Assembly: GCF_963576545.1 (NCBI RefSeq) | Contig: NC_083638.1 | Span: 7,976,022 to 8,040,021, forward strand | DNA length: 64,000 bases | DNA from: Limanda limanda | Lineage: Eukaryota; Chordata; Actinopteri; Pleuronectiformes; Pleuronectidae | Reading direction: 5' to 3' | In this document: piece by piece, positions 13,484-25,038 of the stretch | How the letters are laid out: every line of letters begins with the position of its first letter | Numbering within the stretch: position 1 is the stretch's first letter | Program-made: the position numbers and the translations under genes | The notes under the pieces: generated by a model | Database searches by the model: none | The model's input: only the letters and a program-made list of their open reading frames with translations | Told to the model about the DNA's origin: nothing

Positions 13484-13530
13484 TGAGAGGAAGAGAGGAA
13501 GAGAGGAAGAGAGGAAGAGAGCAAGAGAGC
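13484..13530. repeat. (GAGGAAGA)n repeat
   Basis: Four to five near-perfect octanucleotide units followed by degenerate GAGA. Confidence 0.85.
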
Positions 13531-14383
13531 GACAGAGGGAGCGGGCGCTAAAAGGCAGCGCTCGAGGTCACCTTGAAAGCACAGCAGGGGCCGAGAAGCT
13601 TCTCTTCAGGGGCAGAAGTACATTAAGTGCATGGAATGAAAAGAAATATCTGAGCACAGGCATTGCACATTCACACCAGTGAGGAAATAAGTATTAAATT
13701 AGGTGTTTAAAAGTATAAATGCCGTAAAAGAAATCGGCCAAATGGGTTTAAAGTATAAAAAGTAAAGTAAATAAGATACAACACACTCCAGGTTACTCTA
13801 TCATGTTGCACTTCTACGTTACAATATTAGCTTATTATCGCTGTTTGCAGATTTGTGATGTTGTAGCCAGAAATGACCTAAACGCTTCTATACGTCTATA
13901 AACTAGTGTATTATAATTTACGCATTGAAATATCTGTTTAAAATATTGTTTTTCCTGGCCCCAGAGGAAGGGTCCAGAGTGTTTCATTCTACGCTTATGG
14001 AAATATTACAGTTAGAATAATACAGACCTCATTCACTAGATGAGGATGTTTATTTGGATCTGCTCCACATGAGACACTTTAAAAAAATATCTTCCATCAA
14101 GAGCCATGAATTATTCTGTGAGAAATCTATGAAAAGGTTGAAAGTAAGAACAAAAATCCTGGATCTGCACCAACATGCTAATGGTTTCTCTCCTGGGTCT
14201 CGATCAACACAACAACAAAGTTCCATCGGTTGAGTCGTTTTAATAAAAACAAAAAATCACACAGACAAAAACACAAACCTCCTCTGCAGACGTAAATATT
14301 GTCTGGAACATTCTCTGATCATCACAAAAAGACCTAAAGATAATATATGTGGGGATTTGACTTGTTGATAAAACAGACTTGAA

Positions 14384-15116
14384 CAGATGGATGGATAAAA
14401 GGATGGATGAAAGGATGGATGAATAGATGAATGGATAGATACATGAAGAGACAAATGGATGGATGGATGGACAGATGGATGAATGAATAGATGACAGGAT
14501 GAATAGACAAATGGATGAATCGATGAATAGATGAAAAAACGAATGGACGAATGGACGGATGGATGAATGAATATATGGAGGGATGAATAGATGAATGGAT
14601 GAAAGGATGGATGAAAGGACGGATGGATGGAAAGATGAATAGATGAATGGATACATGGATGGATGATGCATAGATGAATAGATGAATGGATGCAGGGAGG
14701 GATGGATGAATAGATGATTAGACGAATGGATAAAAGGATGAAAGGATGGAAGAATGAATAGAGGAATAGATGAAGATGAATGGATGAATGGATGAATGGA
14801 TGAATAGATGAATAGATGAAGAGATGAATAGATGAATATATGAATGGATGAAATGATGGATGATAAATAGATGAGTAGATAAGTAGATGAATATATGAAT
14901 GGATGCATGGAGAGATTGATGAATAGATGATTAGACGAATGCATGAAAAGATGAAAGGATGGAAGAATGAATAGAGGAATAGATGAATGGACGGATGGAT
15001 GGACGGATGGATGAATGAATAGATGAATAGATGATTAGACGAATGGATGAATAGATAAATAGATGAATAGATGAATGGACAGATGGATGGATGAGTGGAT
15101 GAATGGATGGACGGAC
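14384..15116. repeat. GATG/GAAT minisatellite, 733 bp
   Basis: Degenerate tetranucleotide array built from GATG, GAAT, GATA and GACG words. It has a higher-order level: a stretch including GATTAGACGAATG ... GATGGAAGAATGAATAGAGG occurs at about 14715-14775 and again at about 14930-14985, a period of roughly 215 bp. The long minus-strand frame across it (Ser/Ile/His/Pro-rich) comes from the repeat and is not a gene. Confidence 0.9.
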
Positions 15117-15274
15117 GAGTTGCTTTGTCAGACCTGCAGCTGTTTTCTCAGAAAGTATCTGTTTGCTTTGTTTACTACATTTTAGAAATCAAGCTTCCTC
15201 ACAGCCTCTCAGGTCACGGTCTGCCTGCTTCACTCGGCTTTGGAGTATGATTCTGTTTGTGTGTGAACTCCAGC

Positions 15275-15328
15275 AAACACACACACACACGCACACACAC
15301 ACAAACACACACACACACGCACACACAC
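15275..15328. repeat. Interrupted (CA)n microsatellite
   Basis: CA run interrupted by CG and AA, about 54 bp. Confidence 0.95.
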
Positions 15329-15680
15329 TTGCATGCTCACTTTCATTGCACGTTACACACACAACTGAAAGCTTTTACCTTCAGAGGGGAAAAAGAAATC
15401 AATGTTTCCTGCCCTTTAAAAACAATCCACAGTGGTACAGTCTCTTGGTGGGGGCCGGCAGGGAGGAGGGGGAGGGAAGGGGTTCTCCGCTGCCACTCTC
15501 CGACGCCCTGCGGCCCTATCGCACTTTGCAGCGACATTCAGTCCATTGCAAGAAATTCAATACGACTCCTCGAAAACGGCCCAGGCGAGATTACCCGTGT
15601 TCGGATAATTACTCGACAGAAATCAGGTGTTTACCTGAGACTGGTTCAGCTCAGTCGAAGCCATGTGTTCCAGTTCAACC

Positions 15681-16703
15681 CAGTGTTAATTTTGGCAGCT
15701 ATTTTTGATTTAGTCTTAGTCTTAGTCTTTTGACGAAAATGCATATTAGTTTTAGTCTAGTTTTAGTCATTTTTATCCTTCTTAGTTTTAGTCTAGTTTT
15801 AGTCGACGAAAACAAATTACATTTTAGTCTAGTTTTAGTCGACGAAAACAAATTACATTTTAGTCTAGTTTTAGTCACATTTAATAGCCACATTAAACTC
15901 CTTATCTTCCCTTCTCAGGTCCAGGGACCCCCTGTGTTGTGTCTACAACTGCATACTAGTCTAGCTTTCAGTACTTAGGTTGTCCATTAGATGTCCCTCC
16001 TATAGGTCTATAGCAGGGGTCGGCAACCTTTACTATCAAAAGAGCCATTTTGCCCCCTCTTCCCCCAAATAAAATTTGTCTGGAGCCGCAAAACATATTT
16101 GATAACAAAGCTGATAACATTTTATGTAAAATTATACTATACTAATCTGTAGATTATTGCATTTATGAAATTATAGAACAACAATAAAGAAAACTGTTGA
16201 CATTTTATTTATTTTTACCTGTTACAACAAAGGGAAACACCAAATGCTTATGAAGAGAAGAAAATACACAGGCAAGTGTAGGCCTACATTGAAATAAATT
16301 AGACGCAGAACTATGTAGGGTTATTTGAGTCATCCCCATATTTGTGGGAAATGTATGAAATAAGAAGTACCCTATTTTGAAATAAATAAAAACATATAGC
16401 TGCAGCCTATATATTTTAGTTGGCGTTGGCGAAGTGTGAAAACAAAAAGTGAAAGCAGATCAGACCGGAGGAGGAACCTGGAGCTCGGTAGAAACCAGCT
16501 GCAGCTTCTGCTCTGATCCAGAAGCTGCGGCGCTGATCTCAGAGCAGCTGAGACCAGAGGAACTCTGTGTTTTTCTCTGTTTCCATAGTTAAGAAGCAGC
16601 CGGTGAGTCAGTGACTGCCTGCTTCACATGAACGAGCTCTGATCTCACTGTCTCTCTGAGCGAGTGCGCGGGGGCGGAGCCTCGGGACCGGTGCGCTGTC
16701 TGG

Positions 16704-16739
<36 letters not shown>

Positions 16740-16986
16740 ACACACTCGCCGCTCCGGGTACTTCATGACGGCCTGATACGATTAAGTTTTTAAAAATTGT
16801 TGTGACTTAGTCAACCGCCAACATTTTCGTTTCGTCTCGTCTCGTTAACGAAAATCAAAATAGATTTCGTCATAGTTTTTATTTTCAAAGATCCATTTCG
16901 TTACGGCTTCGTCTCGTCTTAGTCATGGGAAAAGGGGCGTTTACGAATATTTTTAGTTATCGTTATCGTCAACGAAATTAACACTG
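15681..16986. mobile_element. hAT-like element with CAGTGTTAATTT ends, 1306 bp
   Basis: The left end is CAGTGTTAATTTTGG and the right end is GAAATTAACACTG. Flanking 8-mers are GTTCAACC (15673-15680) and TTTCAACC (16987-16994), a target duplication with one mismatch. Both sub-terminal regions are full of GACGAAAA / TTTTCGTC motifs, and the left one contains a 36-bp direct repeat (about 15788-15876). A CAGGGGTCGGCAACC sequence at 16014 looks like the end of another hAT family nested inside. A CA repeat sits at about 16707-16744. No transposase frame is visible. The family is common in fish; I do not give a catalogue name. Confidence 0.8.
16014..16440 (+). mobile_element. Truncated hAT-type end (CAGGGGTCGGCAACC) nested in the larger element
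   Basis: CAGGGGTCGGCAACCTTTA followed by AAGAGCCATTTTGCCCC has the form of a hAT terminal sequence. No matching inverted end is found before 16986, so it appears truncated. The right limit given is approximate, where the sequence changes from AT-rich to the GC-rich part of the host element. Confidence 0.5.
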
Positions 16987-17134
16987 TTTCAACCACAGCC
17001 AGAGAAGCTGTGTGTCTGTTTATGCAGCTGTCGTGTATTCACTAGAGTAAACGATTTTGGCACGTGTTTAAAACATAATGAAAGGCTTACATTTATGATG
17101 CCTATCTTCTGGACTCTCAGACATTCTCAGAGAT

Positions 17135-17495
17135 TCCTCCAGATGTTTATCTTGAGGCAGTGGACTAGTGGCAGAAACTTGGACTATGGGCAGAAAAGGT
17201 TCGTCTCTGGTTCGTCTCTGGTTCGACTCCACGGAGAAACAACAAAAAGACGAACCTGGATTGATTTGTCCAAAAATCCAAGAGGATTCTCCCTAACCTG
17301 TCTAGTGCCCCTGAGCAAGGCACCTTACTCCCCTAACATCTGCTCCCCGGGCGCCGTACATGGCTGCCCACTGCTCTGTGTGTCCTGCACCAGATGGGTA
17401 AAAAGCAGTGGTTAAATTTCCCTCCTTGCATGAGTGTGCTTGTGCATGTCTGTGCATGTGTTTGGGACAAATAAATGTATCTGTATCTGTATCTG
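17135..17495 (+). mobile_element. tRNA-derived SINE with LINE-like tail
   Basis: It has a tRNA-like head with a perfect RNA polymerase III B box, GGTTCGACTCC (17220-17230), and an A-box-like stretch (about 17168-17182). This is followed by the CCTGAGCAAGGCACC ... TGCTCCCCGGGCGCCGTACA ... GGCTGCCCACTGCTC body typical of percomorph fish SINEs. It ends with GGGACAAATAAATG and a (TATCTG)n tail. Just before the B box are two copies of GGTTCGTCTCT, so the B-box 11-mer is effectively triplicated. No target duplication was identified with certainty. Confidence 0.75.
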
Positions 17496-17539
17496 GTAGT
17501 TCTCTCTTTCTTTGGAAGGACCTTTGACCTAGATAATTA

Positions 17540-17830
17540 TCTCTGACCAGCTAATGGATGGGGGAAGGGAAGGTTCTTGACCAGTGTGTTTTCATCTTCA
17601 GGTACAAAAACATGTCCTTATGTAGGCAGAAATCCCACGGGGGACGGCATATACCTAAAGTCATGGGCGGAACCAATCTCTCTATATATATTGTGTGTCC
17701 GACCCCTGGAAGTCAGACTTCACTATTGGCGTGTGATTTCTCCGGGTATACCACGGTGCCCGTCCTGACCTGCCAATCTTCTGTGTGATAAACATATTAT
17801 ACAAACAAGAACGAGGTCCGCTGAGTTTCC
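17540..17830. repeat. Possible LTR-like or LINE-internal fragment
   Basis: Contains a TATATATA box-like sequence (about 17684), a CCGACCCCTGGAAG segment, and an AT-rich stretch with AAACATATTATACAAAC before the LINE-like region. The arrangement resembles a retroelement regulatory end, but I see no clear terminal pair or target duplication. Confidence 0.25.
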
Positions 17831-18049
17831 TACGTCATCTCCAACTTCAACAACAAACTCGACCTCTCGGCTGCCCAGAATATACCATACCATACCGAGC
17901 GTTAGCAGCGTGCTTGTGATCACTCGGCGCTTCGCCCTCACGTCGCAGACACAACACGTGAAAGGTTATCTCGCTGCCGTGGGCGAACAGGAGGAAACGC
18001 TGTGTTACTCCACCTGCAGCTCGCCGGGCCGTCACCCGACGACTTCCAC

Positions 18050-18598
18050 CGGCGAGCAGGCTAATCTCACACTGATCTTCACTTCACCGCATCTATGGCC
18101 ATCCATGGAGGACCTCTACACCCAGCGGTGCAGGAGGAAGAGCAACCGGATTATAAAAGACCCCCTTCATCCCAGCCATAAACATTTCTGCCTGCTGCCG
18201 TCTGGCCGACGGTACCGCAGCATCCGGGCCCGCACCACCAGGCTCAGAGACAGTTTCATCCCCCAGGCCATAAGACTTTTAAACTCCTCTGAACTGCAAT
18301 AACTCCTCCAATCCAACACCCTGGAATATTTGCATATTTGCACCAGCACCATAACAAGCATATTTGAATATATTATATATTTTATTTTCTATTTTAAATT
18401 TTTGATATTCTATTTCATTGTTATTCTACTTTATTCTTTTTTATTCTATTTTATACTATTTCTATTTTTATTTTTTTTTTTTTGGTTGAAATGACTGAGC
18501 ATTGCTTAAAGAGAGTGTGTGACCCAAGCATTTCATTGACAGTGACTACTTCATGTTATCTCTGTTCATTTGACAATAAAAATCTTGAATCTTGAATC
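18050..18598 (+). mobile_element. 3' end of a non-LTR retrotransposon (LINE): C-terminus plus 3' UTR
   Basis: The plus-strand frame ends with DPLHPSHKHFCLLPSGRRYR and then RDSFIPQAIRLLNSSELQ before a TAA at about 18300. The H-P ... LLPSGRRYR ... R-x-x-SF-P-A-x-RLLN pattern is the conserved C-terminus of L2/CR1/Rex-like LINE reverse transcriptases in fish. The AT-rich 3' UTR ends with AATAAAAATC and a short tandem tail (TTGAATC)n. The 5' part of the element is missing, the usual 5' truncation. It is not a host gene; the open frame to its left is not LINE-like. Confidence 0.75.
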
Positions 18599-18740
18599 AA
18601 CAACCATCTGCAAACAGCTACGAGTAAGACAGCAATTCATATCAGGCTTTTAATTTTAAGAAAGAGAGAGAGAGCGCTCGGTAATCCTCGGAAGTGAAGA
18701 AGCGCTGAGAAGGAAATGAAGAGGATTAGAGATGGATTAC

Positions 18741-18891
18741 CTGTGTTCCGACTCGTGGATGGAGAATATGACTCCTGACGTGGAGGACTTCTGCTGGATG
18801 GAGGCCAAGAAGGTAAACTCGCTTTTACTCCTGAACAGCTGCACCACTTTCTCTGTGATGTGCGCCGGGGCGTGAACCGCTCGCCCGACAT
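18741..18891 (-). CDS. nell1: nell1 coding exon 3 (TSPN/LamG domain)
   Basis: Exon of 151 bp between a CCTCAG acceptor and a GTAATC donor. With the G carried over from exon 2, the first codon is GAT (Asp58). It then encodes 49 full codons (residues 59-107) and two bases of codon 108. Recognisable stretches are VQLFRSKSEFTFLAS and STSGVIFSIHESEH. They align with LIQLFRNKSEFTILAT and STSGVILSIRELEH of mammalian NELL1 without gaps, which is diagnostic for this family; NELL2 has NSGVILSIHHLDH here. The segment is an interior beta-strand region of the thrombospondin-N/laminin-G sandwich. Other reading frames across this exon are shadows. Confidence 0.96.
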
Positions 18892-19090
18892 CTGAGGGAG
18901 CAAAGTGGAAGGAGAAGAAATCATCAGCTTGTGTAAACTCACGTCACGCCGGCGACTCGCTGTCGAGCAACATGTCAGGTTAGTTATTCACACATGGCCA
19001 AACACTGAAAGATCATTTTCCAACTCATACAGTTCTGTCTGGGTTGGACGGATTGATCTGTACGTGCCAACAGGCGTCAAACCCCAAGTC

Positions 19091-19117
19091 CGTGTGTGTG
19101 TGTGTGTGTGTGTGTGT
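19091..19117. repeat. (GT)n microsatellite
   Basis: About 13 GT units, 200 bp upstream (gene direction) of coding exon 3. Confidence 0.95.
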
Positions 19118-21013
19118 CAGAAAGAGATTACTGGAATTAGACAAGATATTAACAAGAAAAGCTGCAAAGCTTCAATTTGGATACTTAAAACAGCTTCAAC
19201 AATGATCAAAATAAACAGTTATCAGAGTATGTGTTATAATTTTCCTCCTCATCTTGCTGGAACTTTGTCAGATAACTCTTCAGACCTGGATGATGAAATC
19301 TGAGAATTGAGTTTTCAGCACATGTTGCTCATTTACATACAAGTCATGGGGAGGACAACAATTGTATTCTCCTATTAGGAAACACTAAAGTTATCACGAC
19401 ACATCATTTGAGTGCAGACGCCAGTGTTTGTGTGTGTTGCACGACAGACCACAACTACCAAGTACACAAATCCTCACATCACGTTCCACACGCACACAAC
19501 TTGCCTTTGTTTCAAACAAACCGGTAAAAGTGTGTATTTGTACTCTTAAGAGAACTTTATATCCTTGATGGGAGAAGAAGACGGGAAAAAAAAAAATTTA
19601 AATCGTGACATTCCATTAATCCAAGTGAAGCTCCTGTACTCCATTGCACGCTCTGTACTTTCTGCCCTCAGTTATTAAAATTATGTGTTCACTTAAGTTA
19701 AGATCTGAAATATGACAAAACTACAGCATTGCCACAACTGGTCCGATGGGACACGCCCACAAGCAGGCAAACAATTACACCCGGCGACAAGACAAACACA
19801 CACATGCTGGAGATCTTAAATCGGAGCTTAGAATAAAAACCACAATATGCAGCGAGTAACTCCAACGGCTGGTTTTGTTTGTTTTACTTCTGCAAAGATC
19901 CTTTTTTCTGTGTCACAGCCAGAAACATTTATAAATTGAGAGACAGTGTTTCCCAATGTCAATAGAAAGAGAGAAGACATCTAAGGGTTTAAAAGACAGG
20001 TGTTGTCCAGTGATGACGGGAAAAATATCAAAGTGTTCAATTCAATTTTTTACAAAGAATAAATGAGAGTTAATGGGATTAGATGTGTGTTTGTCCTGCA
20101 TGTCACTGGAATCTGCCTGGAGGGTAAATAAACGTGGTTCTATAGAGAATCGTCTGCAGCAGTTAGTTGAACTCTGCTGTTTTTAATATAAGAAAAGTGC
20201 ACGACGGTGGTTCTGTGGCTTCCTCCCTCTGATCCAGACTCAAATCCTTAAGCTACTGTATAAATCGCAATAAAACTTGACCCTCCTGGTTTTTCTTGAC
20301 CTGCAGCGATCCCTGACTTTTCTTCTGGGCTCAGTCTGAGTCTGACATTTGTGACTGAAATGTCTCGATATCTTGTGGATTATTGGACGAGCTGCCGTGG
20401 ACTTTGGGAGAGAGGTTTAATCACTCAGTCAGAAACAACCTTCTAGATATCGGAAGAATTAGTTAAAGACATATTTGTCACAAGAACAGGATTCTAAGCA
20501 ATATATTGAGAATGTCAATAAAACTAAATTGTTAAAAATCAAATAATAGGCATATCTGTATCAGTGTTTTGTTTGCCCATCTTGGATTTTACAATTAAAG
20601 AAAGTTACATTCTTGTTTCTATATATTTGGTTGTATGTGTTTTCTTTTTATTTGTAATATTTTAGTGAACAACAATGCCAGCAAAGAATCTGGCAAATAA
20701 AGAACAACTCTAAATTGAATCTTGTAAATCTCTAAAGAATAACATCCAATCACATGATGCATCATATACTTGCTCATTTATTTTTTAGATCCTGAACAAA
20801 ACTTTTATTTAACAGAAACAATTCAGAAAAGACTTGGATTCATTTTACATTTAGTTTTCTATATATTTACTATATATTTGTTTATGGTTAAACTGTCAAA
20901 TTAAACCTCAATTACATTGTTGTGTCCAAACAGTTTGACAATGTAATCATTGTAATTAACTAAGATATAAGTCTGCAGATAAATCGATGTCAGACACTCT
21001 TTTCCCTCCCGGT

Positions 21014-21248
21014 TGCTGTAAGTCAATCTATCAATCAAATTTTATTTGTATAGCCCATATTCACAAATCACAATTCGTCTCATAGGGCTTTAACATGGTG
21101 TGACATCTTCTGTCCTTAACCCTCAGCAAGAGTCAGGACAAACTACTAAAAACCCTTTTAACAGGGTAAAAATATGTAGAAACCTCAGAGAGACACATGT
21201 GAGGATCCCTCTCCCAGGACGGACAGAAGTGTAATAGATGTCAAGTGT
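21014..21248 (+). repeat. Dispersed fish repeat (ATTTTATTTGTATAGCCCAT type)
   Basis: Begins in CAATCTATCAATCAAATTTT, then ATTTGTATAGCCCATATTC, CATAGGGCTTTAACATGG, ACTAAAAACCCTTTTAACAG and GATCCCTCTCCCAGGACGG. This is a well-known high-copy teleost repeat. A degenerate copy in the opposite orientation is at about 63139-63275. Family name not assigned. Confidence 0.6.
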
Positions 21249-21884
21249 AGAAAAACATCCTCAAGATTAAAGTTTTTTAGCAGCATTGATGAGGGTAAAC
21301 ATATTGAAGGATAACTTCAATACGGTATGTCAAGTCGGGCTCTTGTGTCGACACGCGTGTGGAAGAGGAACCTGAGGAACCGGTAGAAACAGTAAACATG
21401 TGTCTGAGCTTCCAGAACTGATCCCAGATCTGAACAACGGGCTCCAGCGGCTCCACACTCACAGATGACCATGACAGAGCCTGTGGCTGTCTCAGCTCCG
21501 GGCTTTCAAATCTCCCCCCCCCGGGGTGACAGCTGCCTGCCTGCCCTCACAATCCCCCCCCCCCCCCGGCTGTCAGAGCCCCATCAATGAAGTGCCAGCG
21601 TCCCCGGTTCTTCAGCCGGTCGGATCATCAGAGCACCATCAGATCACTGCTTCAAATCTGCAGGGACACGGCCCCTGGTTCTTCATGATGTAAAGAAACT
21701 GACAGAATTCAAAGAGTGACTTCACCTGAGTGACAAGAAGAAAAACTGTGTATTCTGCCTCAAGGTCAACGAGAGCTTCCACATTCATTCAAGTCCTCAA
21801 GTAAGAGCTTAATACAGCGAAGTTCACTCTGCACGGCTGGTGATCGACGAGCCGCCACTCGAACCAGGAAGCAAACAAAGCACC

Positions 21885-21956
21885 GCTCCCGTGCACGCTC
21901 TCGTCCTCGTGCACGCTCTCGTCCTCGTGCACGCTCTCGTCCCCGTGCACGGGAGC
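21885..21956. repeat. 18-bp tandem repeat bounded by inverted 12-mers
   Basis: GTGCACGCTCTCGTCCTC occurs three times (21891-21944, the third with one change), followed by a partial copy. The array is enclosed by GCTCCCGTGCAC (21885-21896) and its exact reverse complement (21945-21956). Confidence 0.9.
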
Positions 21957-22275
21957 TCGACTGCAAATGAGATGTTGAAATGCATTTTATCTGCAGTGAT
22001 TAACGGCAGATCTCAGATCTCAGATCTCATTCAAAGCAGCAGCCGGGCTGGAGGATCCTCGAGCAGACTGGAGAAGAGCTGAATCTCCTTCAGGTTTTTG
22101 TGCCAACACAATTAAAATGCACAAAGTTATTTTACCTGAACTAAAACAAAGGTTGTTTTCCAACTTCAGGGAAGGTGAAACAACTCGGGGAAAGTTATAA
22201 CAACAAAACACTGATGTAGGTGAGAGACATCAGTCTCTACTGCCAAAGCTTTATAAACCCAGTCATCCATTGTGA

Positions 22276-22345
22276 CCTCCTCCTCCTCCTCCTCCTCCTC
22301 CTCCTCCTCCTCCTCCTCCTCCTCCTCCTCCTCCTCCTCCTCCTC
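22276..22345. repeat. (CCT)n microsatellite
   Basis: About 23 CCT units. The poly-Leu and poly-Glu frames over it are artefacts. Confidence 0.95.
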
Positions 22346-23107
22346 GGTGGCGTTCTGATTCTGGGAGCAGAAAGTCATCGTGCACATGACGACAGGATGT
22401 CACTTCTGAGGAAATATTGGTTTTTAAGGAAAATAAACGACGCTGTGGTTTGTTTTTAGTTCCTCGACAGTTTCCTTGAGTTTATTTTTTGGGGAAAGAA
22501 CGTAATCCCCCAAAAACAAAAATATGTCATATTTCAATGAACGAACTTCAGTCAAAGTCAAACTACAGAAGTAGATCAATGCTGCTTTAATGTCGATGTA
22601 TTTCAAAGGAATGTTCAGTAAGTTCAAATCACTGACTGTGCTTTAAACTCAGCAGGTCGTCCTGTATTTGTTACATTAAAGTATTTCTCCTGGTGTATAT
22701 TTGTTCTCTTGATATAAAACTCTAAAGGGAAACAGGTTCCAAGTGACGAGTGGTTACAAGTTGTTTACATCTCTGATTCTTCAAAGGTGCAAAGGAACTG
22801 TTTTGTGTGATGTGTGACTGTGAGGTGACTGATATCGTAATGAGGGAATGTTGATTTACACATTAACACCAGTCAAACATACGTTAATACCGATATTTCA
22901 GACAAATGATCAAAGACGATTAAACTAAAGAGGAGCACAACTTTTACAAAGTGGTATTTATGGTTTTGTTATGAACTTACAGAACTTCTTTGAGAAAAGG
23001 AATGTTTTTAAGACTGAATCATCTTGAATTAGACATTAAAGCTTTTCCAGAACAGCACTGAACTCTGGAAAGTATCCTGAAATATTCCAGAGGGGCTGCA
23101 TGTGACA

Positions 23108-23108
<1 letters not shown>

Positions 23109-23151
<43 letters not shown>
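23109..23151. repeat. (CA)n microsatellite
   Basis: About 21 CA units. Confidence 0.95.
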
Positions 23152-24004
23152 AAATAAATCAAAAGTGTCTGTTTGCTTAAAACTTTGCTTAAAACCGTAT
23201 TCAAAACTTAATCTGCAAATTAAAAGCCCATTTGCTGAAAGTCTCTCGAACCCGAACAGAGTGGGAGCTCTCTCCGTCCGACAGCCACTAACAATCACTA
23301 ACAATGATGGATGGAGAAGATGATGCGAGCGGAGGTAAAGCAGAGCGGGTCTAACCGCCTCGTGCTCGTCCACATAAACAAACTCATTTACAGTGACAGG
23401 AGGAGGCAGGTGGAGCAGGGGGGGGAGGTTCGGCTCCCGGCAGACCAGACGCAGCTCAGTGTAGCAGGCAGCAGCCGTCTGTTGCCCCCCCACACTCCCA
23501 CTCCCCTCCCAATCTTACAGCTCATCACTTTAATCAGGAGCCTGGCGGGTCCTCCCCCCCCCACCCTCCAGCTCAGATGGCTTCTTTAACTTTAGGAAGA
23601 GCAGCTCAGCAGAGGCTTCACTCACCAGAGGCCGGCCGGACTTCTGTCAGACCTGATATGAGGAAGAAATGTCACGGTGTCACAGACAGATAACCGAGTT
23701 AATGTGACTCGCTCAAGTTCTTCAGCCAAGGGCACAAAGTGAAGCAGAGTTTTCTAAGAGGCCAGATAGTTTCAATCAGACGAGTGGGGGGGGGGGGGGG
23801 AGCCATGGTTTAACTGCACTATAGGCTGAGTCCTTGTTTACCTGAAATGTGCACTTTATAAGTTTGGCAATGTTGTTTTTCAATCAAATAAAACATTTGC
23901 ATAAAGCAAGCCAATCCACTTTTCCATGTTGATATGAGCATTAAAAATAAAAATAAAAAAATTTTGGAAAAAGAATAAATGAAGGGACATTTAGAATAGA
24001 TACA

Positions 24005-24098
24005 AATTTGCAATTAATCGTGATTAATTTTGAGTTAACTATGACATAAATGGGATTAATCGTGATTAAATATTTTAATCGTTTGACAGCACTTGTCA
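24005..24098. repeat. Dispersed fish repeat (TTAATCGTGATTAAT type)
   Basis: CAATTAATCGTGATTAATTT, then GGGATTAATCGTGATTAAAT and TTTTAATCGTTTGACAGCAC. It is a repeated palindromic TTAATCGTGATTAA core ending in TTTGACAGC, a short element common in vertebrate, especially fish, DNA. Confidence 0.5.
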
Positions 24099-25038
24099 AA
24101 ACTTGTCATGAGCTAACCTTACATAGCAGTGCTGCGTGATTCATTCTGTGACAAAGAGATGAAATAAAAATGAACCCTGAATAATCCAAATAAATAAATC
24201 AGGAGATCGACACCAGGAAGTCCGAACAAAGGTCTGAACTCAAGTTCTTGTCTTTGTTACATTCTATCAAGTCAAAAGAGTTTGTTTTGATTTCACATTG
24301 TTATTAAGGAAGCAGATAAGGAATTCAGAATAAGAGCCTGAATCCTGTCATCATCACCATCATGGGCTGTGTCTCCCTGTACTTGACTTCAATTGGTTTG
24401 TAACTGAAGAAATTGAAAATGAATATCAATATATAGAGAGAGAAATTAGCTGTTTCTAAAAGAAATGTGATTCTGATGTGTGCAGATGATCACGTATGAA
24501 CCTGCACTTGATGTTTGGGATCGAGCTCGATTACACGTTTGAAAATCAAAGTGAGATCCTTTGGTTTTCCACTGAAGTGAATGTTGCCTTCTTAACTGCG
24601 GCTCTGTAATTATCTCGTCCAAAGAGAGACAACTGAAGATGTGAGAGTAGTGGGAAGCACAACTGTCTGTGAGGTGCTCGCTGTTTACTTCTCAACAGCC
24701 GGTGACAAACAAACACGACTATTGTTTTCTTGAATGAGGTTTATTCCCCAGAAAGGAAACAGATCTGTGAGACACTTTTATTAACTGCAGCTTTTCAAAT
24801 GCAGCACAGACGAGAAGGGACAAGGTCTCGAGGATGAAAACGTGTAAAGAAAAGGGTTTCAGCTCAACTTTTTGAACCATACAACACTTATTGATGATTT
24901 ATCTTTTATACTTACCCTGAAATCAAATGTTAGATCTTCATGCTAACCTGGATCTCTGGACAGATTCACAGAGGGAAAAACTGTCGACTTTAAATCGATT
25001 AAGCTGCACAAAAAACTCGTTGATTATCAGTCCCTTAA

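Larger units (their letters stand above)
2851..18740 (-). other. nell1 intron 3 (about 15.9 kb)
   Basis: Intron between coding exons 3 and 4. Its transposon-rich parts are 3.8-5.6 kb and 14.4-18.6 kb. The middle (5.6-14.3 kb) is mostly unique non-coding sequence with short GGA and GA repeats; I see no supported gene there. A 218-codon minus-strand open frame at 9029-9685 has no recognisable domain. Confidence 0.85.

Noticed and set aside
14240..14944. 234-codon minus-strand open frame (Ser/His/Ile/Pro-rich)
   Set aside because: It is the translation of the GATG/GAAT minisatellite, and lack of stops is a property of the repeat.
17910..18302. Whole 130-codon frame as a host gene
   Set aside because: Only the C-terminal part is recognisable, and it is the end of a LINE reverse transcriptase followed by a LINE 3' tail; the N-terminal part is unrelated read-through.
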